In this document: positions 1 through 9,966 of the stretch, piece after piece | Layout of the letters: each line of letters starts with the position of its first letter | Numbering within the stretch: the stretch's first letter is position 1 | NCBI RefSeq assembly: GCF_003325355.1 | Contig: NZ_CP030850.1 | Coordinates: forward strand, 558,001 to 622,000 | Direction: 5' to 3' | DNA length: 64,000 bases | From: Runella rosea | GTDB lineage: Bacteria > Bacteroidota > Bacteroidia > Cytophagales > Spirosomataceae | Position numbers and translations under genes: made by a program | Notes under the pieces: generated by a model | The model's input: the letters and a program-made list of their open reading frames with translations, nothing else | Databases searched by the model: none | What the model was told of the DNA's origin: nothing

Positions 1-50
1 AATTTCAGACCGAAAAAGGAAAACGTTATACCATTGTTCCCCAAAAATGA
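1..50 (+). CDS. C-terminal tail of a gene truncated by the window edge
   Basis: The third forward frame is open from the window edge and reads FQTEKGKRYTIVPQK before a TGA at 48-50. This stop overlaps the ATG of the next gene (47-49) as ATGA, the usual sign of translational coupling. The ending resembles the C-terminal beta-sandwich edge of secreted glycoside hydrolases, which fits its GH31 neighbour, but 15 residues are too few for a family call. Confidence 0.5.
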   Translation, partial: FQTEKGKRYTIVPQK

Positions 51-2197
51 AAAAATCTAATTGTACAATAATGCTCATGCTGGGTTTGCTATTGGCAAAT
101 TTTGGCACTTTTGCCCAATTAATGCAATGGAAAGAAATTGCTTCGGGCGTCTGGAAAGTATCCGTAGGCAAGCCTGAAGCGTATAATCTGCTGACGGCTG
201 CGGGGGTTCAGCCCAATACCAATGCCTTGAAAAACATGGGTACGACGCGATTTCCGTTGGACCAAAACGAGATTTCGGTGCAGATTCGAGATGGTAAAAC
301 CTATTTACGATTCCCTTTGGAACGCGGTGAACAGCTCTTTGGCTTCGGCCTCAACTTTCAGACCGTACATCAACGGGGGAAAATCCTGCAACTTCACATG
401 GACCATTACGGCAACAAAGACAACGGACGTACCCACGCGCCCGTTCCTTTTTATGTTTCTTCCAAGGGTTACGGGGTGTTTGTGAATTCAGCGCGCTACA
501 TCAATGTATATGCGGGCACTGCCGTCCGAACCAACAGCAAAAATCCGCCGTTGTTGCTGGACCGCAACACCGATAAAAATTGGCAGGCGCAACCTTACTC
601 CGATGCCGTTGAAATACTCGTACCAGCGGGCGGGGTGGAGCTGTACGTTTTCGGCGGTCCATCGACCATGGAAGCGGTGCGTCGATTTAATTTGTTCAAC
701 GGCGGGGGCTGTCTGCCGCCACGTTGGGGACTGGGCTTTACGCAGCGCGTCAATCGTTTGTATTCCGACAAAGATGTGCAAAAAGAAGCCGCTGAATTTG
801 AAGAAAAGGGCTATCCACTGGATTTTATCGGACTCGAACCCGGATGGCAGAGCAAATCCTATCCCTGCACGTTTGAGTGGGACAAAACGCGTTTTCCGCA
901 GCCTGCTGCTTTTGTGAAAGACATGCTCAACAAGGGCGTTCGTATCAATCTTTGGACTAACCCGTACGTGTCTCCTGAGGCCTCAATCTACCCTAAAATT
1001 GCTCCTTTTACAGGCTCTCATTCGGTATGGGTGGGGGCGGTGCCCGATTTAACGATTCCCAAAGCGCAAGCCATTTACTGGGGTCAATTTGACAAAGACC
1101 ACGTTAGTATCGGTGTTAGTGGGTATAAAATCGACGAAGTGGATGGCTTTGATTCGTGGTTGTGGCCCGATGTGGCTACGTTTCCGTCGGGCGTCAGCGC
1201 CGAGCAGATGCGTCAAACCTACGGGGTGTTGGTCATGAAACAAAGCACCGATATGTTTCGTAAACACAACCGACGCACCTACGGGTTGGTACGTGCGTCC
1301 AACGCAGGTGGGGTGTCGTTGCCTTACGTGATTTACAACGACAATTACAGCCACGAAGATTTCATTACGGGCTTGATTAACAGCGGTTTTTCGGGAACCC
1401 TGTGGACACCCGAAGTACGGGCTTCCAAGACGGGTGAAGAATGGTTGAGACGGTTTCAGTCGGTGTGTTTTTCGCCGATGGCCATGATAAACGCATGGGC
1501 CAGCAGCACCAAACCTTGGACCTTTCCCGAAGTAGCAGCACAAATCAAAGAAATTTCGCAACTGCGGATGCGGATGATGCCGTACTGGTACACCGAATTT
1601 GCCAAGTATCATTTTGAAGGTACGCCGCCGTTTCGGGCCGTTAATCTTGAACCTGATTTTAAGACGGAGTTAAAAAAGGAGCTTCTGAATGCTAATTTGG
1701 AAGAAAATCCCTACGCCGTGGCCGTCAACAAAGAAATCAAAGACCAGTACATGGCGGGGGAATACCTGTTGGTGGCGCCGATGTTTACGGGCCAAACCTC
1801 CCGTAAGGTGGTGTTGCCCAAAGGGAAATGGTACGATTTTTACACGGGTCAATTGGTGGGAGAGGGCGAGGTGATTACCGTCACGCCGGGGTTGGATAAA
1901 ATTCCCGTTTTTGTCAAAGACGGGGGCATTATCCCGATGATGCCAGTGATGTTGCACGCCCCTCAACCCAACCAAAAAGTAGACCTTGAAATACGTCATT
2001 ACGGTCAAAAAAACGCCCAATATAAGCTCTACGACGACGATGGTGAAACCTTTGATTATGAAAAAGGCCAGTTCAGTTGGCGAACTCTCACCGCCGAGCG
2101 CCAAACTAACGGCGAATGGAAGGGTACTATCTCCAACCCCGAAAACGGCAAACCCAACACCGTTGGGAACGTGACTTGGAAATTTATGACGCCTTAG
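47..2197 (+). CDS. Secreted GH31 family glycoside hydrolase (alpha-glucosidase/alpha-xylosidase type)
   Basis: The 716-residue protein has an N-terminal signal peptide (about residues 1-23, ending TFAQ), then the GH31 N-terminal beta-sandwich (about 30-220), a TIM barrel (about 225-560) and a C-terminal beta domain. The barrel carries GYKIDEVDG, matching the GH31 nucleophile strand with Asp363 as likely nucleophile, and YNDNYSHED around Asp432 in the place of the usual GDN acid/base strand. The enzyme should hydrolyse alpha-linked sugars in the periplasm or at the surface; the linkage cannot be read from sequence. The start is translationally coupled to the preceding truncated gene, so the two probably form a polysaccharide-use operon. 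The family assignment is firm and the substrate is unknown. Confidence 0.88.
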   Translation: MKKSNCTIMLMLGLLLANFGTFAQLMQWKEIASGVWKVSVGKPEAYNLLTAAGVQPNTNALKNMGTTRFPLDQNEISVQIRDGKTYLRFPLERGEQLFGFGLNFQTVHQRGKILQLHMDHYGNKDNGRTHAPVPFYVSSKGYGVFVNSARYINVYAGTAVRTNSKNPPLLLDRNTDKNWQAQPYSDAVEILVPAGGVELYVFGGPSTMEAVRRFNLFNGGGCLPPRWGLGFTQRVNRLYSDKDVQKEAAEFEEKGYPLDFIGLEPGWQSKSYPCTFEWDKTRFPQPAAFVKDMLNKGVRINLWTNPYVSPEASIYPKIAPFTGSHSVWVGAVPDLTIPKAQAIYWGQFDKDHVSIGVSGYKIDEVDGFDSWLWPDVATFPSGVSAEQMRQTYGVLVMKQSTDMFRKHNRRTYGLVRASNAGGVSLPYVIYNDNYSHEDFITGLINSGFSGTLWTPEVRASKTGEEWLRRFQSVCFSPMAMINAWASSTKPWTFPEVAAQIKEISQLRMRMMPYWYTEFAKYHFEGTPPFRAVNLEPDFKTELKKELLNANLEENPYAVAVNKEIKDQYMAGEYLLVAPMFTGQTSRKVVLPKGKWYDFYTGQLVGEGEVITVTPGLDKIPVFVKDGGIIPMMPVMLHAPQPNQKVDLEIRHYGQKNAQYKLYDDDGETFDYEKGQFSWRTLTAERQTNGEWKGTISNPENGKPNTVGNVTWKFMTP

Positions 2198-2260
2198 AAG
2201 GAAGTATTTTTCTGATTAATTTTATTGAAGAAGTAAGAATTAATAGAGGTATAAAAGCCA

Positions 2261-2284
2261 CCGTTGGTGTTATTTCACCAACGG
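2261..2284. terminator. Hairpin between convergent genes
   Basis: A perfect 9-bp stem (CCGTTGGTG with CACCAACGG) and 6-nt loop lie between the GH31 gene and the convergent peptidase gene. There is no strong T-run on either side, so it may act as a weak bidirectional terminator or as a 3' end stabiliser. Confidence 0.4.
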
Positions 2285-2343
2285 CGTTGCTTCAGCTTTT
2301 CCCATTTCATACCTCTTATTTCATACCTCCTACTTCTAAACTT

Positions 2344-4326
2344 CTACTTCTTCAAATACGCATTAAACCACTTAATATAGCGTTCAAAACGGTCTTTTTG
2401 GAAGCTTGGGTTGGTGATACCGTGGAATTGGCCTGGGTAAATAATCAATTCCGTGGGTGTGCCAAGTGAGCGTAAGGCCTGATACATCTGCTCGCTCCCT
2501 ACCGAGGGAACGTTAAAGTCACTTTCGCCCACCATAAATTGGGTAGGTGTTTTGATGCGATCGGCTTTGAGGAAAGGGTATGACAGGGCCACGTATTTAT
2601 CAAAATTCTTCCAAGGAGAGCCTAGTTCGTTTTCGTACTGCAAAATGTACTGATCTACGCCGTACAGCGACGAAATCATTGCCACGCCTGCCCCGCTGGA
2701 GGCCGCTTTAAAACGCGTATCGGAAGCGATGGTGTAATTGGTCAAAATACCGCCGTAGCTCCAGCCACCTATGCCCAATTTCTCGGGGTCGGCAATGCCG
2801 TTTTGGACCAAGTAATCCGTTGCGCCCAAAATATCCAATACTTCTTTGTTGCCCCAATCGGCCGAAATAATTTTGCTATACTCCAAGCCGCGACCATTGG
2901 AACCGCGATAATTGACCGCCACAACGGCATAGCCCGCCGCTGACAGCATTTGGCGACTCAAATCAAAACTAAATTCATCCTGCGCTACGGGGCCACCGTG
3001 AATAAACAGAATCGTGGGCAACTTGACGTCTTTTACCGCGTTGGCGGGGCGGTACAAAAGGTTGGAAACACTAGCTCCATCTTTGCTTTTTGAAGTAAAC
3101 CCTTCGACGGTGGCCAGTGCCAGCGGCGCAAGAAAAGCCTCCTGGTGGGTGGTAAGGCGGCGAAGGTTGCCGCTTTCCAAAGCGTATAGTTCACTAGGCG
3201 TTTGTGGGTCGCTTATGACCGTGAGTATGGAGCCTGAGGGGTGCCGTTCGAGGGTCGAAACGCTTCGGTTACCTGTCAATGTTTTGGTCATTTTTCCGTC
3301 GGCTGCGGTAAATTGTGCAACGTAACGGGTGCGGTCATCCGTAACCAATGCGTGGAGAGATGCCCCGTCTTTGGTCCAAAGTGGCGAGCCTACTGGGCGG
3401 TCGAGTGTTTTGCTCAACAGTTTGGGTTCGCCGCCATCCTTTGATACCACACACAAAATCGTTTGATCATACATAAAGTAGTTATCAGAAGACGTAGAGC
3501 GCACGTAAGCGATTTGTTTTCCGTCGGGGCTCCATTCGGGGCCTGAATCGCGGCCCGTCCAAGTGGTGACCTGCTTCATGACGGCGTTGGGTTTGGCATC
3601 TATGATCCAAATATCGGTATTGGCATTGCGGTCGGGGTCGGCGGTGCGGTTGCTCACAAAGGCAATCTGCGTACCATCTGGCGACCATTTGGGCGACGAT
3701 TCGTTGTAGATACCTTTGGTCAGGGTATCAATTTTCTTTGAAACGAGGTCATATAGGTACAAATGCGTGGTTTTTTTTGTCAGGTAGCCTTCTACGTCCT
3801 GTTTGAATTTAAAACGGTCAATAACGATGGGCTTAGCGGTTTTTGATTTTGAAGTGTCTGGGTCGTTGCTAATCACTAAGGCGATTTTTTTACCATCGGG
3901 CGACCACGCATAGTCCGACAAACTTCCTTTTTTCAAATCGGTCAATTGTCTTGCTTCTCCACCGCGAACATCCATCAGCCAAATCTGACTGCCCGTTAGG
4001 CCATTACGGGAAGAGGTAAACGACAAATATTTGCCGTCAGGGCTCCAGCGCGGTTGTGATTCTCCATCGGGGCTATAGGTGAGTTGAATCGACTCTTTAC
4101 CATCCCATGAGTTCATCCAAATGTCAGCGTTGCGTTTATTTTTGACCGAATCTACCGACGACAGGGTGTAAGCTACCCACTTCCCGTCGGGCGAGATTTG
4201 AGGGTCGCTTAGCGTTTGCAATCGATATACATCTGAGGGTTTTAAGGGGCGTTTGGTGGTGGTTTGGGCGTAAGTGCCCAAACCACATAGTACTATAAAT
4301 ACAATAGAAAAGTAGGTGTTTTTCAT
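2344..4326 (-). CDS. Secreted S9 family prolyl oligopeptidase / acylaminoacyl-peptidase-like
   Basis: The 660-residue protein has a signal peptide (residues 1-20, ending TYAQ), a seven-bladed TolB/WD40-like propeller (about 35-400, with repeated WSPDGK blades) and a C-terminal alpha/beta-hydrolase domain (about 410-660). The catalytic triad is visible: Ser523 in GGWSYGG, Asp603 in GESDFNVP and His635 in GQFHGI. This is the layout of S9C peptidases, which release short peptides or N-acylated residues; the signal peptide places it in the periplasm. It is a single gene convergent with GH31 and divergent from the beta-helix gene. Family confidence is high; exact peptide specificity cannot be told. 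Confidence 0.93.
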   Translation of the reverse strand: MKNTYFSIVFIVLCGLGTYAQTTTKRPLKPSDVYRLQTLSDPQISPDGKWVAYTLSSVDSVKNKRNADIWMNSWDGKESIQLTYSPDGESQPRWSPDGKYLSFTSSRNGLTGSQIWLMDVRGGEARQLTDLKKGSLSDYAWSPDGKKIALVISNDPDTSKSKTAKPIVIDRFKFKQDVEGYLTKKTTHLYLYDLVSKKIDTLTKGIYNESSPKWSPDGTQIAFVSNRTADPDRNANTDIWIIDAKPNAVMKQVTTWTGRDSGPEWSPDGKQIAYVRSTSSDNYFMYDQTILCVVSKDGGEPKLLSKTLDRPVGSPLWTKDGASLHALVTDDRTRYVAQFTAADGKMTKTLTGNRSVSTLERHPSGSILTVISDPQTPSELYALESGNLRRLTTHQEAFLAPLALATVEGFTSKSKDGASVSNLLYRPANAVKDVKLPTILFIHGGPVAQDEFSFDLSRQMLSAAGYAVVAVNYRGSNGRGLEYSKIISADWGNKEVLDILGATDYLVQNGIADPEKLGIGGWSYGGILTNYTIASDTRFKAASSGAGVAMISSLYGVDQYILQYENELGSPWKNFDKYVALSYPFLKADRIKTPTQFMVGESDFNVPSVGSEQMYQALRSLGTPTELIIYPGQFHGITNPSFQKDRFERYIKWFNAYLKK

Positions 4327-4703
4327 TTGTTATGGATTGATTTATTGAGAGTGTATTGTGTTTATTAAGCGTTTTTATTCATCAATTGTTTTAAACAAAC
4401 CTCATCAGGCATATAAATAAGTTAGTTAAATTATTGTTAGACAATTCAGACAATAGTTAAATGACCGAGATACTACAATCCTCCGAAATAGATGTCGAAA
4501 ATCCCCTATATCAATATTTTATAAAGCTGACCTTTCTCATTCGTCACCCTGCTCAAAATCATTGAATGTAGGTGGGCTTTTAGCCTATTTACACATTCAG
4601 TCTAAATATGCTATTAGGAAACACATCTGGGTATGTGAACCGTATTTTGTCTGTTTGTTGCGGTGATTTAAACGGCTAAAATAGCCATTAACTTCCAATA
4701 AAA
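4327..4703. other. Intergenic region between divergent genes, no gene seen
   Basis: This 377-bp AT-rich stretch separates the divergent S9 peptidase and beta-helix genes and must hold both promoters. I found no exact TAnnTTTG box. A 5-bp stem (GGCTA-AAA-TAGCC, about 4673-4685) lies just before the beta-helix start codon at 4704. No open frame of protein-like composition was seen. Confidence 0.5.
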
Positions 4704-7700
4704 ATGAAAATATCACCTTGTAGAAAGCAGAACAAAAGTAATGGACTGAAGCTCTTATGCTTGTTTCTGCTTACATTTGTTTTGTTTGACTTGCTTTCAT
4801 TCAGGGCAAATGCTACTGTTTTCTTTGTAAAACCTACTGCTACTGGCACAGGCGACGGAAGCAGTTGGTCTAATGCTTCGGGCAACTTACAGGTGATGAT
4901 AGATGGGGCTTCGGCCAATGATGAAATTTGGGTTGCGGCGGGGACTTACCTACCAATGGCCTATCCAACGGGCTGTACCGATTGCAGTTCCCCGCGTGAT
5001 TATGCCTTTATACTCAAAAACCAGGTCAAAGTTTATGGAGGTTTTGCGGGCACCGAAACTTCGCTGAGTGAACGAACCCTCATGGTCATTGCGGCGAATC
5101 CAAGTATTTTGAGTGGCGATATTGGGATTACTAACGACAACAGCGATAACACTTTTCACGTCATTATCTCAGTAAAGGACGACAGTACGACGGTGTTAGA
5201 TGGTTTTACAGTCACCCATGGCAATGCATCCAATGGTGGAGAGATTACGGTAGAATCATTTAATGTTAATAAAAATAAGGGAGGTGGAATGAAAAACGTA
5301 TTCTCCACTCTCACCATCTCAAATTGTAGCTTTATACATAACAATGCAGTTTATGGTGGTGGAATGTTTAATAGAGAATGCTCGCTAACCATCAATAATT
5401 CTATTTTTTCTGCCAATACTGCGACTTCTAATGGCGGTGGAATTAATAATGATTTGTGTACTTTAATCCTTTCAAGCTGTCAATTTATCAGCAATACAGC
5501 ACTTTTTGGCGGGGGACTTTGGATTTGGGGACGCTCCACAAGTATTACCAACACCTATTTTTTAAACAACGAAGCAGACTTTGGTGGAGGTATTTATAAT
5601 GATGCCGCCTCTACTCTGACAATCACGAAGTGTAACTTTTCGGCCAACGTGGGAAATGCGAAAGGGGGCGGTATTTACAATCATATAACTTCATCCACCA
5701 TTAAGCAATCTAATTTCTATGCCAATACTTCAGCAGCAGGGGGAGGATTATACAATTTGGAGGCTTCACCAAATATTAGTAATTGTAGCTTTTCTTTCAA
5801 TACGGCCACCAATGGCGGTGGAGTAATGAACCAGTTGGGTTTCGACTCGACTTTTATCAATTGTACCTTTTATGGCAACAATGCCACCGAACACGGCGGA
5901 GGAATTTACAACGAAGGGGGACAAGGAGGAAGTGGGCGGACGATGGCCCTCTTAACAAATTGTATTTTTTGGGGCAATGCAAAAAATTCTGACCCTACTG
6001 TCCCTGGGGCTGACATTGAGAATTTAATTACTGCATTTTCAGGAACTGGGATTAATTATTCAATCTTACAATTGACGAATAATACCACCAACTATCCGGT
6101 AGCCACTTCTTCGGGGTTAAGGTCTGGAAATGGAATGAAATTTGCCATTGACCCGCTCTTTGTCAACGCAAACGACCCAGATGGGGCAGATAATGTTTTG
6201 AGTACTGCCGATGATGGTTTAACGCTACAAAATAGCAGTCCCGCCGCCGAAGAAGGCTCAAATGTAGGTATCACGGCTACGGCTGACATTACAGGTGCCC
6301 CTCGCATTCAGAACCCAAGAATTGACATGGGGGCTTATGAAAATCAATATATCCCTCCTGCGCCACCCTTTAGACGATTATACGTGAAACCTACTGCCAC
6401 GGGCACTGGCGATGGAAGCAGCTGGGCGAATGCCTCCGACAACTTACAGGCCATGATTGACTCCTCGTACCTCAAAGACGAAGTCTGGGTAGCGGCGGGT
6501 ACGTATAAGCCGAATGCCTATCCTCCTGGTTGTACGGGGTGCACTTCCAGTAGTAGTTATGCTTTTATGCTCAAAAACCAAGTGAAGGTCTATGGAAGTT
6601 TTGCGGGAATAGAAACTTCGCTCTCTGAACGAACCCCTGCCGTAATAGCTGCCAATCCGAGTATTTTGAGCGGAGATATAGGAACGATTAATGATAATAA
6701 TGACAATACTTCTCATGTAGTTCTCTCTGCGGACGACGACAGCACCACGGTTCTTGATGGCTTCACCATTACTCAAGCAAATGATGGTGGAATGGTAATT
6801 CTTACCTCTTTTACCACCATTACCAATTGCAGATTTTCTGTAAATAGAGGAGTAAGTGGTGGGGGTGGGATGTCCCTACTTGACGGAGCTTCGCCAATCA
6901 TTTCCTATTGCGTCTTTTCTAGTAATACAGTAAGTAATGGCGGTGGTGGTGGAATGTTTATCAGTAATTCAGCTTCGTTCACCATTACCCATTGTACTTT
7001 TAAAAATAATGCTGCGATATTAGGTGGAGCGATGAGTGCTTCTAGTGTGTCGTCACTAAAAATATCCAATTGTACTTTTTCTGATAACATTGCCACTGGG
7101 GATTTTTTAGGCGGGGGAGGTATATTTATGAGTTCGAGCGGCTCAGATACCATTACCAACTGCACTTTTATCAGAAATTATGCCACTGGGTATTATAGTT
7201 CGGGCGGTGCTATCAATACTTACAACTACGCTTTAGCTATAAAAAATAGTATTTTTTGGGGAAACAAAAAGAGAGGGTTTTTCGTAAGTAACATTGAAGG
7301 GCAAGGTTCTGCTATTGTGAGTTACTCTGATGTAGAAGGAGGTTTTTCGGGCATCAATAATATCAATCAAGACCCGTTGTTTGTGAATCAAAATGACCTA
7401 GACGGCGCAGATAATATTTTTGGTACTGCCGATGATGGCTTGGCTCTTCAAAATTGTAGCCCTGCCATGAACGTAGGTAACAACGCTGATATTCCCTTAG
7501 GTATCAGTACGGATATTACCGGGGCGGCGCGTATTCATAATATAACGGTGGATATGGGGGCGTATGAGAATCAAGCGGGAGTTATGTCTGTCAGTATTGC
7601 GGTTACGCCAAGCGATACCGTTTGTGCTGGTACGAGCGTAACCTTTACTGCTACGCCTATCCATGTGGGGCTTGCGCCGTTTTATACTTTTAAAGTCAAT

Positions 7701-8981
7701 GGTACCAGTATTCAAAATGGCACCTCTGCTACTTTTACTACTACTAATTTGGCAAACGGTGATAAGGTTGTTGTGGTATTAACCTCGGGTGCATGTGTGG
7801 TTGCTTCAGACACGATTACGATGATAGTCAATCCTTTACCCATACCAACCGCTGGAAGTAACTCTCCCATTTGTGCTGGAGACAGTCTAAAATTAACAAG
7901 TTCTGGCGGTATTTCGTATGCTTGGACAGGACCGAATAGTTATTCATCTTCCGTCCAAAATCCAACTTTTTTGCATGCTACTCCTTCATTATCGGGTACA
8001 TACAGTGTAACAGTTACGGCGGGAAACGGCTGCTCAGCCACGGACTCGACAATAGTATTGGTACACCCCTTACCTATTCCATCGGTAAGCAGCAACTCTC
8101 CGATTTGCGCAGGAAGCTATTTATCACTCACTGCTTCTGGGGGTATTTCGTACGCTTGGACAGGCCCCAATAATTTTACATCAGTCACTCCAAACTTAGG
8201 CTTTCTTAATGCATCTACTTTATTGTCAGGAATGTATACTGTAAAGGTAACCAATGCAAATGGTTGTATGGCAGCCGATTCAATAGTAGTAGCCGTAAAT
8301 GCTTTACCCACTCCAACCGCAGGAAGCAATTCCCCGATTTGTGCAGGCAATACCTTACAACTGACTTCTTCTGGAGGAGTTGTTTATGCCTGGACGGGGC
8401 CTAATAACTTTTCATCTTCATTACAAAATCCCGATATTGTAAATGCAAGCACTTCATCATCAGGTACATATATAGTGTTGGTGACAAATGGAAATGCTTG
8501 TACCGCCACGGCAAGTGTCGAGGTAGTAGTGAATCAAATCGCACCCAGTATTAGTGCTAATCCCACCACCGTCAATTTTGGAGGAAACACGACACTGACT
8601 GCCACAGGGTGTGGCGGTACGATTCATTGGTCGGTGGCCAATCTGATTACCAATCCCTTGACAATCAAGTTGGATAATACGACTACATTTACCGCTACCT
8701 GTACCGTAAATGGCTGTACGAGTGTCGCATCAAATGCCGTAACTGTTATCGTCAATGGAAATCCATGCCAAGGCCAAGTCACGCTTGTCAGTCCCAACAA
8801 TGATTATTCGTCGGGCGCTTATCAAAAAATGGCATCGGCCACCACTGGCAAGATTACGGCTTCAAACAAAATAAATGGGACCTCTCAAGTAATTTACACG
8901 GCCAAATCGGTAGAGTTAAAAGCAGGTTTTAGAGCAGACAATGGGGTGCTTTTTGTAGCCCAGGTTGGGGGATGTCATTAA
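4704..8981 (+). CDS. Large secreted protein: two beta-helix domains, Ig-like repeats, 3-coathanger-type C-terminus
   Basis: The 1425-residue protein begins with a basic, hydrophobic signal region (residues about 12-37). Two homologous blocks follow (about 38-560 and 560-955), each opening with VKPTATGTGDGSSW and built of short GGG-N-x-x-S-x-x-(I/T)-x-N-C repeats, typical of right-handed parallel beta helices or polymorphic outer membrane repeats. Next come an Ig-like segment (about 960-1045) and three near-identical Ig-like repeats with SNSPICAG and YAWTGP cores (about 1045-1290). The last 70 residues (SPNNDYSSGAYQKMAS, then VELKAGFRA) match the 3-coathanger stack domain common in Cytophagales surface proteins. 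A role in surface adhesion or matrix is inferred; no catalytic site was recognised. Confidence 0.85.
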   Translation: MKISPCRKQNKSNGLKLLCLFLLTFVLFDLLSFRANATVFFVKPTATGTGDGSSWSNASGNLQVMIDGASANDEIWVAAGTYLPMAYPTGCTDCSSPRDYAFILKNQVKVYGGFAGTETSLSERTLMVIAANPSILSGDIGITNDNSDNTFHVIISVKDDSTTVLDGFTVTHGNASNGGEITVESFNVNKNKGGGMKNVFSTLTISNCSFIHNNAVYGGGMFNRECSLTINNSIFSANTATSNGGGINNDLCTLILSSCQFISNTALFGGGLWIWGRSTSITNTYFLNNEADFGGGIYNDAASTLTITKCNFSANVGNAKGGGIYNHITSSTIKQSNFYANTSAAGGGLYNLEASPNISNCSFSFNTATNGGGVMNQLGFDSTFINCTFYGNNATEHGGGIYNEGGQGGSGRTMALLTNCIFWGNAKNSDPTVPGADIENLITAFSGTGINYSILQLTNNTTNYPVATSSGLRSGNGMKFAIDPLFVNANDPDGADNVLSTADDGLTLQNSSPAAEEGSNVGITATADITGAPRIQNPRIDMGAYENQYIPPAPPFRRLYVKPTATGTGDGSSWANASDNLQAMIDSSYLKDEVWVAAGTYKPNAYPPGCTGCTSSSSYAFMLKNQVKVYGSFAGIETSLSERTPAVIAANPSILSGDIGTINDNNDNTSHVVLSADDDSTTVLDGFTITQANDGGMVILTSFTTITNCRFSVNRGVSGGGGMSLLDGASPIISYCVFSSNTVSNGGGGGMFISNSASFTITHCTFKNNAAILGGAMSASSVSSLKISNCTFSDNIATGDFLGGGGIFMSSSGSDTITNCTFIRNYATGYYSSGGAINTYNYALAIKNSIFWGNKKRGFFVSNIEGQGSAIVSYSDVEGGFSGINNINQDPLFVNQNDLDGADNIFGTADDGLALQNCSPAMNVGNNADIPLGISTDITGAARIHNITVDMGAYENQAGVMSVSIAVTPSDTVCAGTSVTFTATPIHVGLAPFYTFKVNGTSIQNGTSATFTTTNLANGDKVVVVLTSGACVVASDTITMIVNPLPIPTAGSNSPICAGDSLKLTSSGGISYAWTGPNSYSSSVQNPTFLHATPSLSGTYSVTVTAGNGCSATDSTIVLVHPLPIPSVSSNSPICAGSYLSLTASGGISYAWTGPNNFTSVTPNLGFLNASTLLSGMYTVKVTNANGCMAADSIVVAVNALPTPTAGSNSPICAGNTLQLTSSGGVVYAWTGPNNFSSSLQNPDIVNASTSSSGTYIVLVTNGNACTATASVEVVVNQIAPSISANPTTVNFGGNTTLTATGCGGTIHWSVANLITNPLTIKLDNTTTFTATCTVNGCTSVASNAVTVIVNGNPCQGQVTLVSPNNDYSSGAYQKMASATTGKITASNKINGTSQVIYTAKSVELKAGFRADNGVLFVAQVGGCH
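4822..5200 (+). repeat. Internal duplication, copy 1 (beta-helix domain start)
   Basis: This segment and 6382-6760 encode near-identical stretches (VKPTATGTGDGSSW, then WVAAGTY, ETSLSERT, LSGDIG). It is a tandem domain duplication within one gene. Confidence 0.75.
6382..6760 (+). repeat. Internal duplication, copy 2 (beta-helix domain start)
   Basis: This is the second copy of the 4822-5200 segment. Synonymous differences are scattered throughout, so the duplication is not very recent. Confidence 0.75.
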
Positions 8982-9224
8982 AAAATCGGCATTAAAATTT
9001 CCCTTAAATGGGGTGCATATGGGCGGAATAAATAGTTCAGACCCATTGAGTAGCCCGCCAATACTCATACCGACTAACATTTGTTCCGTTTGCGAAGTAC
9101 GGGGTTGTGGGCTTTATTCAACCTTTCTTTGATAGCAATATTCCTCACAAAATAACCCAATTCCTTCATCTTGGGGAATTATTTTTAAATTTTTATAAAC
9201 AATTTCAATGTAAATTGATTATAA

Positions 9225-9242
9225 TAGTACAATTTCGTACTA
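9225..9242. promoter_or_regulatory. Inverted repeat upstream of the exporter operon
   Basis: TAGTAC and GTACTA form a 6-bp inverted repeat around a 6-base AT-rich centre, 20 bp before the ATP-binding protein start. Size and position suit an operator for a dimeric repressor, but no regulator gene lies nearby, so this is tentative. Confidence 0.3.
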
Positions 9243-9261
9243 ATTACGAGGGTACTCATTT

Positions 9262-9948
9262 ATGATTGCAGAATTAAAAGGGGCAAGTAAAGAATACAAG
9301 ACGGGTGACCAAACGATTGTAGCACTACAACCTACGGATTTTCAGTTGAACGAAGGTGAGCTGACGCTCATTATCGGGCCTTCTGGTTCGGGCAAAACCA
9401 CCCTGCTCTCTATGTTGGGGTGTGTAATATACCCCACTCATGGCGATTTGTGGGTAGATGGTAATCATATTAATGAGATGAAACAAAGTCAATTGGCCCG
9501 ATTGAGGCTGGAAAAAATAGGATTTGTATTTCAGAGCTTCAATTTACTTTCTCCCCTCAGCGCCCAAGATAACGTTGAACTGCCCCTAAAACTGCTGGGA
9601 GTGGGTGCTGATGAACGCAAACGACGCGTTCAGAAAGCCCTCGAAACGGTTGGTATGACCGACAGAAGAAAAAATTTACCCAAGACCCTGTCGGGAGGGC
9701 AACAGCAGCGAATTGCAATTGCCCGTGCTTTGGTAACTGAGCCTAAGTTGGTGCTCTGTGATGAACCCACGGCTTCATTAGATAAAGATTCAATGGTTGT
9801 AGTAATGAAAGAATTACAAACATTGGCCCGGCAGGGTAAAGCCGTGGCTGTGGTGACCCACGACCCACGTTTACAACAATACGCAGACCGTGCCGTAGAA
9901 GTGAAAAACGGGTTTGTAACACCCATTGATTTGACAAAATTAGGATAA
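9262..9948 (+). CDS. ABC transporter ATP-binding protein (MacB/LolD/DevA type)
   Basis: The 228-residue nucleotide-binding protein shows Walker A GPSGSGKTT (39-47), the Q-loop around Gln91, the signature LSGGQQQR (143-150) and Walker B LVLCDEPT (163-170). It would power the FtsX-like permease two genes downstream. Genes for an adaptor lipoprotein, permease and TolC channel follow at 10-36 bp spacing, so this is the first gene of a four-gene operon. The set matches DevBCA/MacAB-type tripartite machines that export a peptide, lipid or toxic molecule across both membranes; the cargo is not visible. The family call is firm. Confidence 0.93.
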   Translation: MIAELKGASKEYKTGDQTIVALQPTDFQLNEGELTLIIGPSGSGKTTLLSMLGCVIYPTHGDLWVDGNHINEMKQSQLARLRLEKIGFVFQSFNLLSPLSAQDNVELPLKLLGVGADERKRRVQKALETVGMTDRRKNLPKTLSGGQQQRIAIARALVTEPKLVLCDEPTASLDKDSMVVVMKELQTLARQGKAVAVVTHDPRLQQYADRAVEVKNGFVTPIDLTKLG

Positions 9949-9966
9949 TAAAAGCCTTAAAACGCG

